A stretch of 64,000 nt of DNA, taken from the NCBI GenBank assembly GCA_033239525.1, contig BSYO01000020.1, positions 10,790,308-10,854,307 on the forward strand, read 5' to 3'. The translations under genes and the position numbers were made by a program. Within the stretch, counting starts at the first letter, position 1, and each line of letters begins with the position of its first letter. Source of the stretch: Nepenthes gracilis (taxonomy: Eukaryota; Streptophyta; Magnoliopsida; Caryophyllales; Nepenthaceae). Positions 36,077-47,465 of this stretch are shown in pieces. Below the pieces are notes generated by a model, which had not been told where the DNA came from, did no database searches, and saw only the letters and a program-made list of their open reading frames with translations.

Positions 36077-36885
36077 CTCCATTTGTTTGTCAAAAAATAA
36101 CTTGTTAGAAAAATATTTTTATCTTTTTTTTATTTGGAGTACAAGGAAAAATATTTTCCATATTTTTCTAAGTTTAGTGAATACGGGAAAATAAGTCAAC
36201 AAAGATATTTTCCTTATCAAAGAAAAATAAAACCTAAAATTGAAAAAATAACTTTCTTTTTATAAAATCGAAAGTCATTTTACAAACTCTTTCACTACTC
36301 AACAATTACTACTAATGCCATTTGATAAAAGTTTACTCACTCAAAGATAATACTATTATAGCCTATGATACCCCAACCAACGGTTTGACACTAACTAGCA
36401 ATGCCTTGAGGGCACCACCATCAATCATTAGATGGTACTTTAGCCACTAACCATTTGTGATGCCTCGAGTATCCACAATCAGTTGCCAATCATTGACATT
36501 CTTAACCCGGTCACCAATCATTGTCTGGCGACACATTTTGCTGCTATTATCATTTGTCGACCAACATACCTTGACCCAGGCCCACTGCCTGCCAACATCC
36601 CAACCATCACCGGCTATCGCCAGTTTTTAATGTCCCATCATCGATCATCAGCCGAAGACACCTTGGCCTACCCTGTTGGTCACTAGATTGCTCAAATCCA
36701 GTATTATTGATCGATTTGGGTGATACTCCACATTTTTTATATGCCCCAAATGTTTGAAATATTACAATAAAAAATTATTTTTTTTAAGATATTTTCCTTA
36801 TAAAATCTTAAAAATATAATCTAAGAAGATTATTTTAATGAAAAATATTTTTATTTGATAAATCTTTTTTCCGACAAACAAATAG
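36077..36885. mobile_element. MITE-like element with terminal inverted repeats (809 bp)
   Basis: The left end reads CTCCATTTGTTTGTC; the right end, reverse-complemented, reads CTATTTGTTTGTCGG. Eleven bases (ATTTGTTTGTC) are a perfect inverted match, and A-rich and 'aaatattttt' wording continues the symmetry. The flanking nine bases (AATTGTAAG and AATTCAGGT) match at only four positions, so a Mutator-type 9-bp duplication is possible but weak. The interior (36400-36620) has repeated 'ccaatcattg' phrases and no transposase, which fits a non-autonomous element. Confidence 0.6.
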
Positions 36886-37570
36886 AATTCAGGTGTAAAA
36901 TTGATTTCTTGTGGATTCGAGTCTTGTATGATGTTGATTGTAAATTATTGATCTGTGTGGTCAAGTGTGAAATTGATTTTTTTGTGGGTTGTTTTATATA
37001 AAGTCAGGTTGCAAATTATCAATGCTCGGCCATGTAGCCAGATTTTATTAGTATATTTCCATATGTTCTCTTTGGCTTGTAAGATTATAATAATTACTAT
37101 AAAAAAATGAAATCATAGTAGTTATGGCCAAATCTTTGAATTGGGTATACTCTTAGAGTTGGGTATGACCGATGAGGTGCCCTGAGATGAGACACACCTA
37201 TGGGGGGGGGGATTGATAGGATAATGCATGAGTTGAGAACAAGCTAAAGAAGTCATATTGTAGCATATAAATGTATATTAATTTATAATTAAATAGGTTT
37301 AGGGTTTTGGATTAAATGATATTTAATATATATGAATAAGCATTGCAAATATTTTTGTTTAAAATGTTTTGATGGTTGCAAAAATTCTTCACTGATGGTT
37401 TTTGAAATCATGGCAAAACACTATATGATGCTATATTTGGTTTGAGAATGAATTAATTGGTGTAAAAGGACCATTTTTGGAAATAGATATTTTTTTATTT
37501 AGTTATAAATTTAAAATAAAAGGGCAAGAATTGCATATATTAGGTGTATTATATTAGCTTATGTTGGGTT
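36886..37570. other. AT-rich region, no gene recognised
   Basis: It contains repeated 'gtgtgaaattgattt'/'gtaaattattgatc' phrases around 36895-37020 and a run of ten G at 37202. There is no coding or RNA signal. A link to the copia remnant downstream is possible. Confidence 0.35.
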
Positions 37571-39690
37571 GGTAATTACAAGGAAAGAGAGTCATAGATG
37601 TGTGGAGAAAAAGAGAATGCCTCATATTGCCGTGAAACTAAATTACTAAGGCTTTTTTTGAAACTATTTTTCTAACCCATGAGTCTTCGAATTTCTTTGG
37701 TAAAAGATTTAGAAGTTCAGTAGCATTGGGCATTTCTTCCCTTTCCCCCAAGTAAAGTCAAGCCCATAAAAATATCAAAATATTAACGGTTCCATTAATA
37801 AGGAGAAAATTCGATAAGAATTTTAATAAGAGTCACTTGTTAAAAGTACATGATTAAAGATTAACGTATTTATACTATCTAGTCTAAGCTAACTTTCATT
37901 AATGGATTTATTTAACTGGCATGAAAAGTTCGAATGATTTTATTTAAGAACTATTTGATTTTTAAGGTTTCCTTTTATTATCATTTCTTATGTCACTTTA
38001 TTTTCTACACTAAGTTAATTATTAATATTGGTAATGTTGTATCACCAAGATCAGCGCGAAACTTATATTTGTAGCATCTAAAAATAAATAGTATTTATGT
38101 ATATTGAATATTTTGTAGTTTATACTTTTTTTCTAAAGGGTCTAAATTATAGTCAAACAGACTACCAATTCTTTGTATGGGTATGGGTTGAGTTATTCAT
38201 TGTTGATTCCGGCCATACTAAGATGGAAATAACTACACCTATTAAAAACGTTTACATGTGAATGTTTCTTAAATTACTTGTTGAATGGGTTTGGCTGTCA
38301 ACGTGGAGAGATGGCAGTCTCTCCCCAAAAACCAAAACCGGATTGCTTCTCATAAAGATCTAGCCACTTAGCTCAATAAGAGAGCTAAGTGGCTTTGTTT
38401 GATATAGCAAAGGAATTCATACAATCCTTATGAAATTTCTCCAATTGAATTTGAGCATGTCTTATGTATGAGCTTGGTAATGTATGGATCTTGATCAAAT
38501 TTGCATTAAAGAATCGCTATATCTCAAATGGTTCTCAAAAGAGAAAAAAAAAGCTAGGCTCCTCAAAAAGTACAAAAGAAAATATTGTGATGTAATAAGT
38601 CTACAAACAATGAGAAAATTGCTCGCTTTACCAACAATTTAACCCGCTTTAAAGAGCAATAAAATTTCAAGAAAAATATATGGCATTCCATGTTATAAAT
38701 GTCAAGGGTTTGGACACATTAGAACTAAATATCATACTTTAAATTAATAAGACAAAGTCTTATGGCCCACCATTTTTTGTGAAGAGGATGAGAAGAGGGA
38801 TAGTGAACCCCTTAATTTTTGAAAAGTGCATCCAAGCTCATGGCCTTTTTGTCCTTGTTACTCCCCTGATAAAAGAATGTCATAAGATAGGATAAGCGTC
38901 CGATAATTCTAATCATTTACAATCTAAATCAGGGAAATAGTTTGTATAGTTTGTAAAAGGCTTTTATTTGATATCATGATGTTTTGCAGGTCCAATTAAA
39001 TGAACAAGACTTTTTAGAAAGGTTGAAGTTGAATGTAAAAGAAAATTTTGAAAGATGGTTTAAATAAAAGAAATGATGAATATCTTTCTCATATTTGTAA
39101 TAAGATGAAGTCTTTAAAATTTTTTTATTTATCAATTGTACAAATTTAATATTATTGATAATCTTTAAAAAAAAATTTTGATGTATACTTAGTCTGTAAA
39201 TGGATATTTAGAAATGGCTTAGTTTTTAAGGGATGTTCTGAAAGACACATCCATAATTTATAGTATCTTTGGATGAGGTCAAAAGGGCAAATGAGAATGA
39301 GGTGGTTCCACACATGAAGCGTGAATGAACCATGCTTATTCTTCTCCTACGAGTGTCATTTGCCCAAGAGTTCAATGAATAATGCCATCTCAAATAATTA
39401 TTTTAGGGCCATACAATAAGATGAAAATAATGTTTGAATTGTTATTTTATAAACTGATTGTTAGGCCTAATAGAATACCATCCCTGACAAGTAATATTTT
39501 ATTCTCTTTTGTAGAATAGTAAGAGAAATAAGATGGGTGTCTTTAATAATATTAGTCCTTTTCCCTAATAATAATAATAATAATAAACCTAATAATATTA
39601 ATGTAACAACAACAATAATAATAACAACAAGAAATAATAATAATAATAATAATAATAAGAGGATAATCAAATAAGCAAGAGCATGGACTT
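37571..39690 (+). pseudogene. Copia-type gag remnant E1
   Basis: It is near-collinear with 50236-52368 and decayed. At 38679-38732 the + strand reads YGIPCYKCQGFGHIRTKY, a CCHC zinc knuckle whose last Cys has become Tyr. The wording is that of plant Ty1/copia gag (SIRE-like GIxCxxCxGxGHIRxxC). An NEKIA.. Lys-rich stretch comes before it, as in that family. From about 39300 the sequence is scrambled with other material and three AAT microsatellites. No RT or integrase is seen, and no LTR could be assigned. Confidence 0.6.
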
Positions 39691-40034
39691 AGGAAATGTC
39701 ATCCCGTATTCTTATATTCATCTTAATCTATATTCAATGTGGGAATAGCTATTCCTTAATAATTTGTAAATCATAACAAATAATAATATATAGGATTCAA
39801 AATAATACAATTATTAATGGCTATAATATTTATTCAATAATAATCCAATCAAATATAGGTTAGTGTTTGTACCAATCAAATGCTAAAAGAGTTTTAAAAA
39901 TTTTACATTTTAAACTTTAATTTTTAGCTATATATATATATATATCTTATATATATATACTAAAATTTACATTTATCTTACTGTAAATATAAATATTTAC
40001 CACCTTTTTTATGTAAAATAATTATTCATTACTA
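39310..40034. repeat. Fine-scale mosaic at the left edge of element H
   Basis: Short blocks of E2/G sequence (52000-52760) alternate with blocks that match H's right flank (49985-50212) and the end of H's LTR. For example, 39660-39720 is E2-like. 39800-39830 is G-like. 39860-39945 resembles 50128-50205. 40035-40056 is H LTR, and it is followed by 'cataattattctttac', which belongs to G (52730). AAT microsatellites fill 39564-39590 and 39634-39660. Confidence 0.7.
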
Positions 40035-40814
40035 TGCATTCGATCCGACCGCCGCATAATTATTCTTTACTTTTGTTTATTAGAATGGATTAACCAATTG
40101 CAACATAAAGAGAGTGAGTTGTGGGTGAGTGAAAGGTGCGAGAAACGAGGATGGACGCCATGATTTTTACGTGGAAACCCCCTTTAAAACGAAGGGAAAC
40201 CACGAGGTGGAAGCCCGAAATATTCTTCACTATTTTGTCGTTTCGAGTACAAGAATACAAAGTTCAAAGTACAGGAAATATATTGTTCCTCTCTTTTCTT
40301 TCACTTGCTCAGGAGACCAATCCTCTTTTTGTACGCCTTGGGTGCGCATTTATAGGCGTAGAAGGTAATCTTGGAAGTTTTTAAACTCCTCGGCACCCTC
40401 TTTGACGGCTGGCCACCTACTCCCACGCCATGTCGCACGCCGGCGTGTTTGGTGAGCATTGTCTCCCGCCATTAATCAAAGTGGTAAATGTCGGCCTTGA
40501 GGTGACATGGCGTACTTTTTCCTTCTTTGCGGCAAGCAAGATTGGCGTGGAATTTACGCACTCATTGTAGCAGTGAAACAGCTTGAGTTGGCACTCTCGG
40601 ATAATAGAGGCGGTCGTCCCTTGGCCAGCTCACTTTGTAGTTTGATTGGTCCGCGTACCATTGGCTTCGAGCATTACGCGTGCTATTGGTCGCGTAGTTT
40701 AAAGAAAGCTCGGTCGTTCTATGTTACACGTGATAGCTTGGAGCCTCTCCGGATCAAAAACGCCGTCTCGATCTCCACACTAATTCTAGGGACCCCCTGT
40801 AACGGATCCCAACA
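40035..40814 (-). mobile_element. Element H 3' LTR (780 bp)
   Basis: It matches 49205-49984 nearly throughout. On the minus strand it starts TGTTGGGATCC at 40814. Its far end (40035-40090) is mixed with foreign sequence. Differences from the 5' LTR are mostly small indels and one replaced block (40520-40590), rather than scattered substitutions. A purine-rich stretch ATGGGAGGCTAG (minus strand, 40815-40826) precedes it and would be the polypurine tract. Confidence 0.85.
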
Positions 40815-40826
40815 CTAGCCTCCCAT

Positions 40827-41228
40827 GCCAAAGGCTCAAGTCCTCACCATTTGGCATGTCTCTTTAACGCCATCATTCTTCAAGATGGGATTGGTTCGTA
40901 GAAGTCCGTCCTCCCGTGAGCTTCAGCTCGAGGAGCGATTGTGCTTCTAAGTGTGGGATTTGGTTTCAAGCTTAGTCCGGGCAATTAATGTTCTCGGAAT
41001 CGTGGCTAACCAAAGGCCTGATGCTGTTGTGGCCGAGGACATTCGTCCTCGTAGATGGCGATTTCACACGCCCGAGGACATTCGACGCCGTCGTTTTGGC
41101 CCTGCAGAGAATTAAATGCGGGATTGATGCGTTGTCAGGCGTCTCGGGATTACAGGGCGTCACATCCGTGGGGACCAACGGCCGTGCGACGCGTGGCCAG
41201 GGCAATGATGGCGCCTTTTAAGTTTTCA
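40827..41228. other. Element H region between polypurine tract and antisense ORF
   Basis: GC-rich. It includes a 'cgaggacattcg' phrase repeated at 41034 and 41074. It has no clear protein match in either strand. It may hold the upstream region of the antisense ORF. Confidence 0.4.
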
Positions 41229-43165
41229 AATTCATAAATTTGTTTTCCTTCCTCGCAAAATCATTTCATCTTCCTCATGCTCCGTCTCCTTCCTCATTCG
41301 ACGTTTCCCCTTGTTTCTCCCCGAGTTTTCGCTCCCTACTTTCCATGGCTCCTGGAGTCGCCTGATATTGCTTCATCGTTGGTATGTGAGAGGTTAGACG
41401 AGATCCGGCAGCGGCACGCCATTCCCGGTTCACGGTGGTGACGATGACCAAAGCCCACCAGCGCTCGTGATCCTCCTAGTGGCTTTATCACCGTCTCACG
41501 AAGTCCACCTTGGGTGGGCTTCGATTCCAGCGGAGAGCTCCACACGACATGTAAGCGGCGCTTCAAAGAAGTTGCGAGGCTTCACTAACGCCGTTAGGTA
41601 TTTGGTTTCTCTTTGTCTTTCTTCGATGTCATGGGAAGGCGTCTAAGTGCGCAAGTTGTCAAGATCATGTTTAGGTTTACGCACAATCTTGGAGTGGGTC
41701 ACCATGACCCCCATGATTTGCCGTCATGTGTGGGGGAATCCGGCTCACCAAAAGGTGGAAGGACAATTTTTCTTTCAAGCTGCCCCCAAGGACTGGCGCA
41801 TCACAATGGATGGGGAATGTAGCCAGCCATTACCGTTACGATCCCTCAAGAGGAGAGGGATGTCATCAGGGAGCTCCTAGAGTTGATCACGGCCAACTTG
41901 GGAGTTTCCCATGAAAATAAGCGGACGCTTTGTTGTTACCGAGAACCTTGCCAAGGCCGAGTGGTTACTTCCTCCCCGACGACCATTAAGCCATGCAAAT
42001 CCTCGGGAAGAAAGGAAAGAAATTGAAGAAGAAAACCCAGCCCGAGGGACAAAAATCACGCCTATCGATGTCAAAGCCCGACGAGCTCTGAGCCCAGCCT
42101 ATTGTTGAAAGATCCTCGTCTGGTGAGGGGCGAAGAACCTATCGCCCCCTCTTGAGGCCGAGGACGCAAGCCGCCGCCTCCGGCGTTGTCTCCACGATTG
42201 TCTCCACGATTATAAGGGACATTGTGGAGGTTTCGAGACGTCCCGATCTCCCAGCCGATGAGCCAATACTGACGTTCCAGCCGAGTTCACCGCGAGGTCT
42301 CGGCTTTACGACAATTCTCCCCGAGGCCATCAACGCGGAGAGCTCCCGAGGTTGAAGGAGAAGCGAGTGGGAAGCTCTCGAGCTCCTGTGACGAGGTGGT
42401 TGAAGTGGAAGCAGCTGTTGATCCGTCCTCGGGTGCTCCTGTGAGCCCCGCCATCGCAATCCCTGAACTCCCGAGGCCCTTGGCCGAGGGAAGCCGAGGG
42501 CGCCCGGGATTTGGCGTCTCTAGGGGAGGGGACGGCTTTATTGATGTTGAGTCCCAAGGCGATTCCACGTGCCGGCGCCCCTTTATCTCGAGATGGAGGT
42601 TCAAGTTCTGTGGCGCCGTCTGTGAGGCCCAAGTGCCCGAGTCCGGGCTGGGAGGCCGTTCTGCAGTGGCGACTCCTCGTTTCCCTGTACTTCGTTTTTT
42701 CTAAGTGTCCAGTTTTACCTTTTTCATTCCCTGTTCTCATGGTTTCGCCTTTGACGCAGCTTCAAGATATCACCGAAAGATTACCTCCAAGATGGAGGTC
42801 CCGAGGACTCCACAAAGGCAGCCCAAAGGTCGTAGAGGAGCTTGCTGAGGCTAAAAGTAAGATAGCCAAGTTGGAGAAACCGTAAAGCTCCGGTAGGGAC
42901 CAGCATCGTGTGCTTCAAGATAGGCTCTATCACTGGAGGAGAAGTTGAGGTCTTCCATACCGTCATGCGGAGATTAAAGGCCGCCTTTGAGGCGAAATCG
43001 GGATGGCGTTACATGTGTCGCCGAGTGATGCGCGTGATTGAACCCGCGGTTCCCGATCGCTCTTCTCGACCCACGAATGCCAATGCCTTAACGATAGACG
43101 ACTTATACGGGGTTGCCGAGAGGCCCTTCCCGATCCTTCTCGGCCCGGCCGCCTTGTGAGCCGCC
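41229..43165 (+). pseudogene. Element H antisense ORF (aORF), broken
   Basis: Tat-lineage elements often carry an extra ORF between integrase and 3' LTR, read against gag-pol; its role is unknown. Here the + strand has a TATA-like 'ttcataaatttg' at 41231, a CT-rich leader (41240-41340), and protein pieces in shifting frames. One piece at 41726-41800 has a Lys/Trp-Lys-Asp ... Phe-Phe-Phe pattern (KRWKD and QFFF in two frames), then a Glu/Arg/Lys-rich stretch near 42000. After a pyrimidine tract ending in 'gacgcag' (42750-42759), which looks like a splice acceptor, comes a coiled-coil-like piece VVEELAEAKSKIAKLEK (42828-42882). VMRRLKAAFEAKSGWRYM follows (42960-43018). Frameshifts prevent a full reading. 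The family assignment is inference from position, strand and wording. Confidence 0.55.
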
Positions 43166-43420
43166 TTCTCGGGGCCTCGACCTCTTGACTTGACGGGGCC
43201 TCGGGGTCCTGAACTCCGATCTCAAGACCTCCCCAACTGGAAGAGCTTTCTGGAAGCCAGCCCCCATCCTTTTAGATTAGACCCCTTCTTTTTTTTTTGT
43301 ACATATATTTCATGACGAAATAAGACATAGAAGTTTTGGGCAATGCTTGTCCTGTGCATCTTTCTTGCTTTTGTTACGCTTTGTCCCCAGGTGATGTTTG
43401 CGTGAAACCAAGCCTTTGAA

Positions 43421-43655
43421 TTTCGACCTGTCACGCCTCTCGGGAACCCAATTGCTTGATTCCGACCTCTTGGGCCGCTCGGACGGAACCGGAGTTTATT
43501 TTGACCTCTTGGGCCGCTCGGACGGAACCGAGTTTTTGTTTCGACCTCTTAGGCCGCGGACGGAACTGAAGTTTTTATTTCGACCTCTTGGGCACTTCGG
43601 GAATCGAGTTTTTATTTCACCTCTTGGGCCGCTCGGACGGAACCGAGTTTCTTTG
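43421..43655. repeat. 37-40-bp minisatellite in element H
   Basis: About six units of the form 'cgacctcttgggccgctcgg' + 'acggaaccgagtttt'. It lies between the antisense ORF and the integrase end. Similar tandem repeats in the 3' untranslated part are known from Tat/Ogre elements. Confidence 0.9.
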
Positions 43656-43766
43656 ATCGAGAATTGCTTTGAAATGCACCAAACTTCTAAACTTTTATAA
43701 TGCACTTGCAACGTTTTCCAGCTTCATTTACTGCCGCTCTTTTCAAGTGGTAGAGTCCTTTCAGAT

Positions 43767-44875
43767 TCAAGATCGCCGCGCGTGGGTGCTTTTGGGCCGC
43801 CCTGACTCTTCTTGATAGTACTTTCGGTGTGCATGGCGTTCCATGTCCGGGAACCGCCTACCCTCTTGGTTGCGAGCTTGTGGTAGGCCCCGTTTCAAGG
43901 ATCGCGAGACCGGGAAGGGTCCTTCCCATTTGGAGAAAGTTTGTTCGGTGCATTCTTTCCGATTCGCCTCAATGCTTCTCGGCACCAAATCTCCAACCTC
44001 AAACTGCCGTGCCTTTACCTTCCTGTTGTAGTAACGGGCCACCCGCTGCTGATATGTTGCTATGTTTAGTCGCGCTTGATCGCGGCTTCCTCGATCAAAT
44101 CAAGGTGTTCACGGAGTCTTTGGTACGAGGTCCGGGTTGAAGTGTTCCACTGCGAGACTTGAGGCCCACTTCCACCGTATGACCGCTTCAACCCCATAAC
44201 AAAGGCTAAAGGGTGTCTCCTTCTGGCCGATTCCCTTGGAGTAGTTCTATAGGACCCCGGATAGAGGGAGCTCATCCACCCGGGAGCCCCTAGAGTCTGC
44301 TGCTTCGTCTTAAGCCGCGCGGAATAGTCCGATTTGTGACCTCCACTGCCGTTGGCACGAGGGCAGGCGGCAGACGTGGTGGATCAAAGTTGATTAGACG
44401 AGCAGATGCACTGGAGAACCGCTTCCCGGTGAGCTGCGTCCCGGTGCTCGGGGTGATGACGCATCGGGGACCCCATACCGCAGAACATTGACCTGCGCGG
44501 CAGAACTTCGCCTGCATTTTGCCCGTTATTCGCGCGAGGGGCGTTGCCTCAACCCACTTTGTAAAGTAGTCGATCCCCACAATGAGGAACTTCCTGGCCG
44601 GCCGCGATGGGGAGGGTCCGAGGATATCAAGCCCCCCACTGCAAAGGGGCCACGGAGACCGCAACGCCTGAGCTCCGTGTGTGGTCAAGTTCAGGCCGCG
44701 TGGACTTGGCGGTTCGCACTTACGTACGAAGTCCACGGCATCATACTTCATGGTAGGCCAATAATACCCTTGCCTCATTATTTTGAACGCGGAGTTCTTG
44801 CCTCCAAATATGGATCTCAGATTCCAAGATGCACTTCTGGAGGCGTATTGCCTCCACGGGGTCGGGCATCTTAAG
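43767..44875 (-). pseudogene. Element H integrase
   Basis: MRQGYYWPTMKYDAVDFVRKC (about 44778-44716) is the end of the zinc-binding part. Next, SPWPLCSGGLDILGP supplies the first core Asp. FLIVGIDYFTKWVEA is highly typical of Tat/Athila integrase. The next acidic residue would be in the D-N-G-T-Q motif, which here reads STGTQLTGKRF, so that Asp is altered. VEVTNRTI (about 44325) carries the expected Glu. The C-terminal part (44042-43767) includes GDLVPRSIE and KWEGPF. Several internal gaps and shifts suggest either decay or consensus errors. Confidence 0.85.
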
Positions 44876-45500
44876 TAAGGGTTGAAAACCCGGCGATATA
44901 ACGTCCATCCGCTATGGCATACCAGCCCCAGATCTTCTTGACCTTTTTGGCTTCAACGGTCCTCGAGTAGAATTCCATCGGCAAGGTATCTTAAGTACGC
45001 GGTCATCCAGGTATCACCGTCGGACAACGCATAACCCCGGTCTCGCTCATCTACCGTTAATCGCTCCGTGTTTCCCTCATTCCTCGGGCGTATTGCCTGG
45101 GTCCCCACCACGCCTTGCTTTTGCCAAGGAGTCCGCTTCTCATTATCTTCCCTCGAGATGTGCACGAATTCACCCGCTCAAAATCCCAGGTCATTCCTTC
45201 ACCTTCATGAGGTACTTGGAAAGTTGAGGGTGGTTCGCCTAAAGTTCCCGGGACCTGGTTGATGACTAGCTCGGGAATCATAGACCACCAAGTCCCACGC
45301 CGAGCATTCCTTTGCCAATCAAGTCCCGCAATCAGGCCTCGTACTCCAGCGACATTATTAGTGCATTTGGAATCCCAAAGTTACTGAAAATCGCTTAATT
45401 TGGACCAGGAGTTCTCTCGATGACGCCTTTTGGACCATCCTTCATGGCGGAGCCGCCCACGTGAAGCGTCCATGCTGGTGGTGATCCTCTTTTCCCGTTC
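44876..45500 (-). pseudogene. Element H second RNase H domain (aRNH-like)
   Basis: Downstream of the first RNase H comes a second one, as in the Tat lineage. The opening WTLHVGGSAMKDG (about 45470) matches the WxLxVDGS start, with the catalytic Asp replaced by Gly. The end of the domain reads ELVINQVPG (45275) and FERV, with HISREDNEK (about 45160) in another frame. A linker to integrase follows (YLRYLADGILLEDR near 44990). Frame changes break it. Confidence 0.7.
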
Positions 45501-45632
45501 TGTGCTCTGGCATCATTCTTTGTCAAGTCTTTGTTGCCTCCACGACAAAATCCATAAGGGCCTCGGCCCTTCATGGCCGGGCCTTGGTTTGGAATTCGAT
45601 GTCCGACTGCCCTAGCTCAATGGCCCACTTTA

Positions 45633-45962
45633 TTAGTCGCCCGAGACCTCGGGCTTGGAGAATAGTCCTCGGCCGGGTCGGGCTGGGACTACTATTCTAT
45701 GTGCCTGGAAGTAGGGCCTTAGCTTCCCGGGCGTAGTATAACGATTAAGAGCGACTTTCTCCGCACGCGGGTACCGAGTCTCCGAGTCCGCTGGGATCTT
45801 GCTAACGAGTATCAAGTTTGCGATTTCTGGCGCTTTCACCAAGACCGAGCTCGGGGCTTGTCCTTGCAGATCAAGTACAAATAGAGCTCCTCTCCCTAGC
45901 TCGGGGAAGCCAAAGAATGGAGGGTTGGCAAGATACGCCGAGGCCCCAAGTGCCTCCCTCAC
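45633..45962 (-). pseudogene. Element H first RNase H domain
   Basis: This is the standard gypsy RNase H next to RT. The readable part has SKIPADSETRYPRAEKVAL, then KLRPYFQAHRIVV and KPEVSG, which follow the family's SKALHDAETRYP..E and LRPYFQAH pattern. The N-terminal Asp motif is not clearly preserved. It lies between RT (46842-46170) and the second RNase H. Confidence 0.8.
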
Positions 45963-46169
45963 ACTCGTTGCTCCAACGAAAGCCTTGGTCTTGGCCTCGA
46001 GTGCCCCTGAAGAAGGGCAAATGCCTCTACGATTTTGCAGAGAAAGCGGGATAGGGCGGCCACCCGTCCCGTGAGTCTTTGAACGTCTCTCACAAATTCC
46101 GCGGATTGCATGTTCAAGATCGCCTGATCTTCTGGGATTCGCCTCAATCCCGCATTTGTGACACTATAT

Positions 46170-46842
46170 AGCCCAGAACTTCCTTGACGTTACCCCCAAA
46201 TGTGCATTTGTTGGGGTTCGGCTTTCATTCCGTGCGCCCTCAATGCCGGAAGGTTTCCACAAGTCTTGATGTGGCTTCTACTAACGGTGCTTTTACGAGC
46301 AAGTCGTCCACGTAGACTTCCACGCGTCCTCGCGATCCGGTCCTCGAACATCTTATTGACTGGTCGTTGGTATGTTGCCCCGCGTTCTTGAGACCGAAGG
46401 GCATCACCTTGTAATAAAGACGTCCTGGTTTGGTCATAGAGGATGTATGCTCTTCGTCCCTGGACACATTTTTATTTGATTGTACCTGGTAAGCATCCAT
46501 AAAGCTCCAGAATCGTGACCGGACGCTGAGTCCACCAACTCGGCCGATCTCGGGAAGTGGAAAGCTATCCTTCTGACAGCCTTGTTGGTCTCCAGTGAAG
46601 TCACGCACATCCTCCACTTCCCATCTTCTTCACCATTACCACGTGCTGGCTAGCCAATCCGGTGATCGTCTTCTCTCGAATAAATCCCGCGTCAGAGCTT
46701 TTTCACTTCCTCCCTGACGGCCACCAGCCTTTTCCGTTGAGTGATTTCTCCGCTTTGCTCGATGGAGGCTTGTGGTGAGATCCACGCCAAGCCCGTGCAC
46801 TATCGTCCTCGAGAGATGCCCAGCATGTCCAGCTGGGACCAA
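46170..46842 (-). pseudogene. Element H reverse transcriptase
   Basis: The pieces are in family order. An N-terminal segment has the RRNHSTEKA and PDWLAS phrases (46842-46640). KDSFPLPEIGRVGGL and SFMDAYQ follow (first catalytic Asp in FMDAY). YYKVMPFGLKNAGQ comes next, and VEVYVDDLLVKA carries the YVDD active site (about 46320). The KACPKDSFPLPEID style and YVDD are typical of Tat/Athila elements rather than of the chromoviruses elsewhere in this window. A frame change lies near 46630. Short in-frame losses, for example after NAG, make it shorter than usual. Confidence 0.88.
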
Positions 46843-46899
46843 GCGAATACGTCCGGGAAGTTTTCCTTTAGAAACTTTGTGAGTTGGTCTCGGACGGAA

Positions 46900-47435
46900 T
46901 CTTGAGAGAGCTTCCTATTTGGACACACTTTTCTCGGGTCCCTGGGTCCAACCGAACTCGGGGGTAGGTTCACCAGGCCGCGCTTTGCTGCCGATGTTGC
47001 CTCGTCTCTCGAGGTCGAGGTCTTCCATTGGTCTCGGCAGGAGTCTCGCGTGACTCGCGATAGATAGCACATCCTTCCAGTGGCTTGCTCGCCGAGTACT
47101 TCCCCTATACCGCATGGGGTTGGGAATTTTATCTTTAAATGCGGGATGGAAGTCACCGCTTCAAAGGTAGCAAGGCAAGGACGCCCGAGAATCGTATTGT
47201 AAACGGACGGGAGGTCCACCACGAGGAAGGTGAGGACCTTTGAAGCCGTCCTCGGGTATGTTCCCAGTGTGACTTCTAGTTGCACGATACCCTGGACTGG
47301 GACCGGCTCATTATCAAGTCCATAGAGCGGCCCCTCTGGGGCCTTCATCTGATGTCTTTTTAATCCAAGCTTGAGGTACGCATCAAGATAAAGCAAATTT
47401 CGGGAACTTCCATTATCGACAAAGACTCGTTTCAT
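46900..47435 (-). pseudogene. Element H aspartic protease
   Basis: MKRVFVDNGSSRNLLYLDAY at the start of the segment carries the protease active-site motif in the D-x-G-S-S form usual for Tat/Athila elements. LTFLVVDLPSVYNTILGRPC (near 47200) and TSIPHLKIKFPT, with GEVLGEQATGRMCYL, follow. This block is the best conserved part of H and has no stop. The open frame continues to 46800 into the linker before RT. Confidence 0.88.
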
Positions 47436-47465
47436 ACGGTAGTCATTGGCTCTCGAAATTCAGGG

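Noticed and set aside
37202..37211. Run of ten G
   Set aside because: Isolated homopolymer; no four-tract G-quadruplex pattern around it.
41877..42740. Long minus-strand frames in element H (for example 42139-42459 and 42330-42740)
   Set aside because: They overlap the antisense ORF on the opposite strand in GC-rich sequence, are Arg/Pro/Ser-rich without domains, and are best read as shadows.
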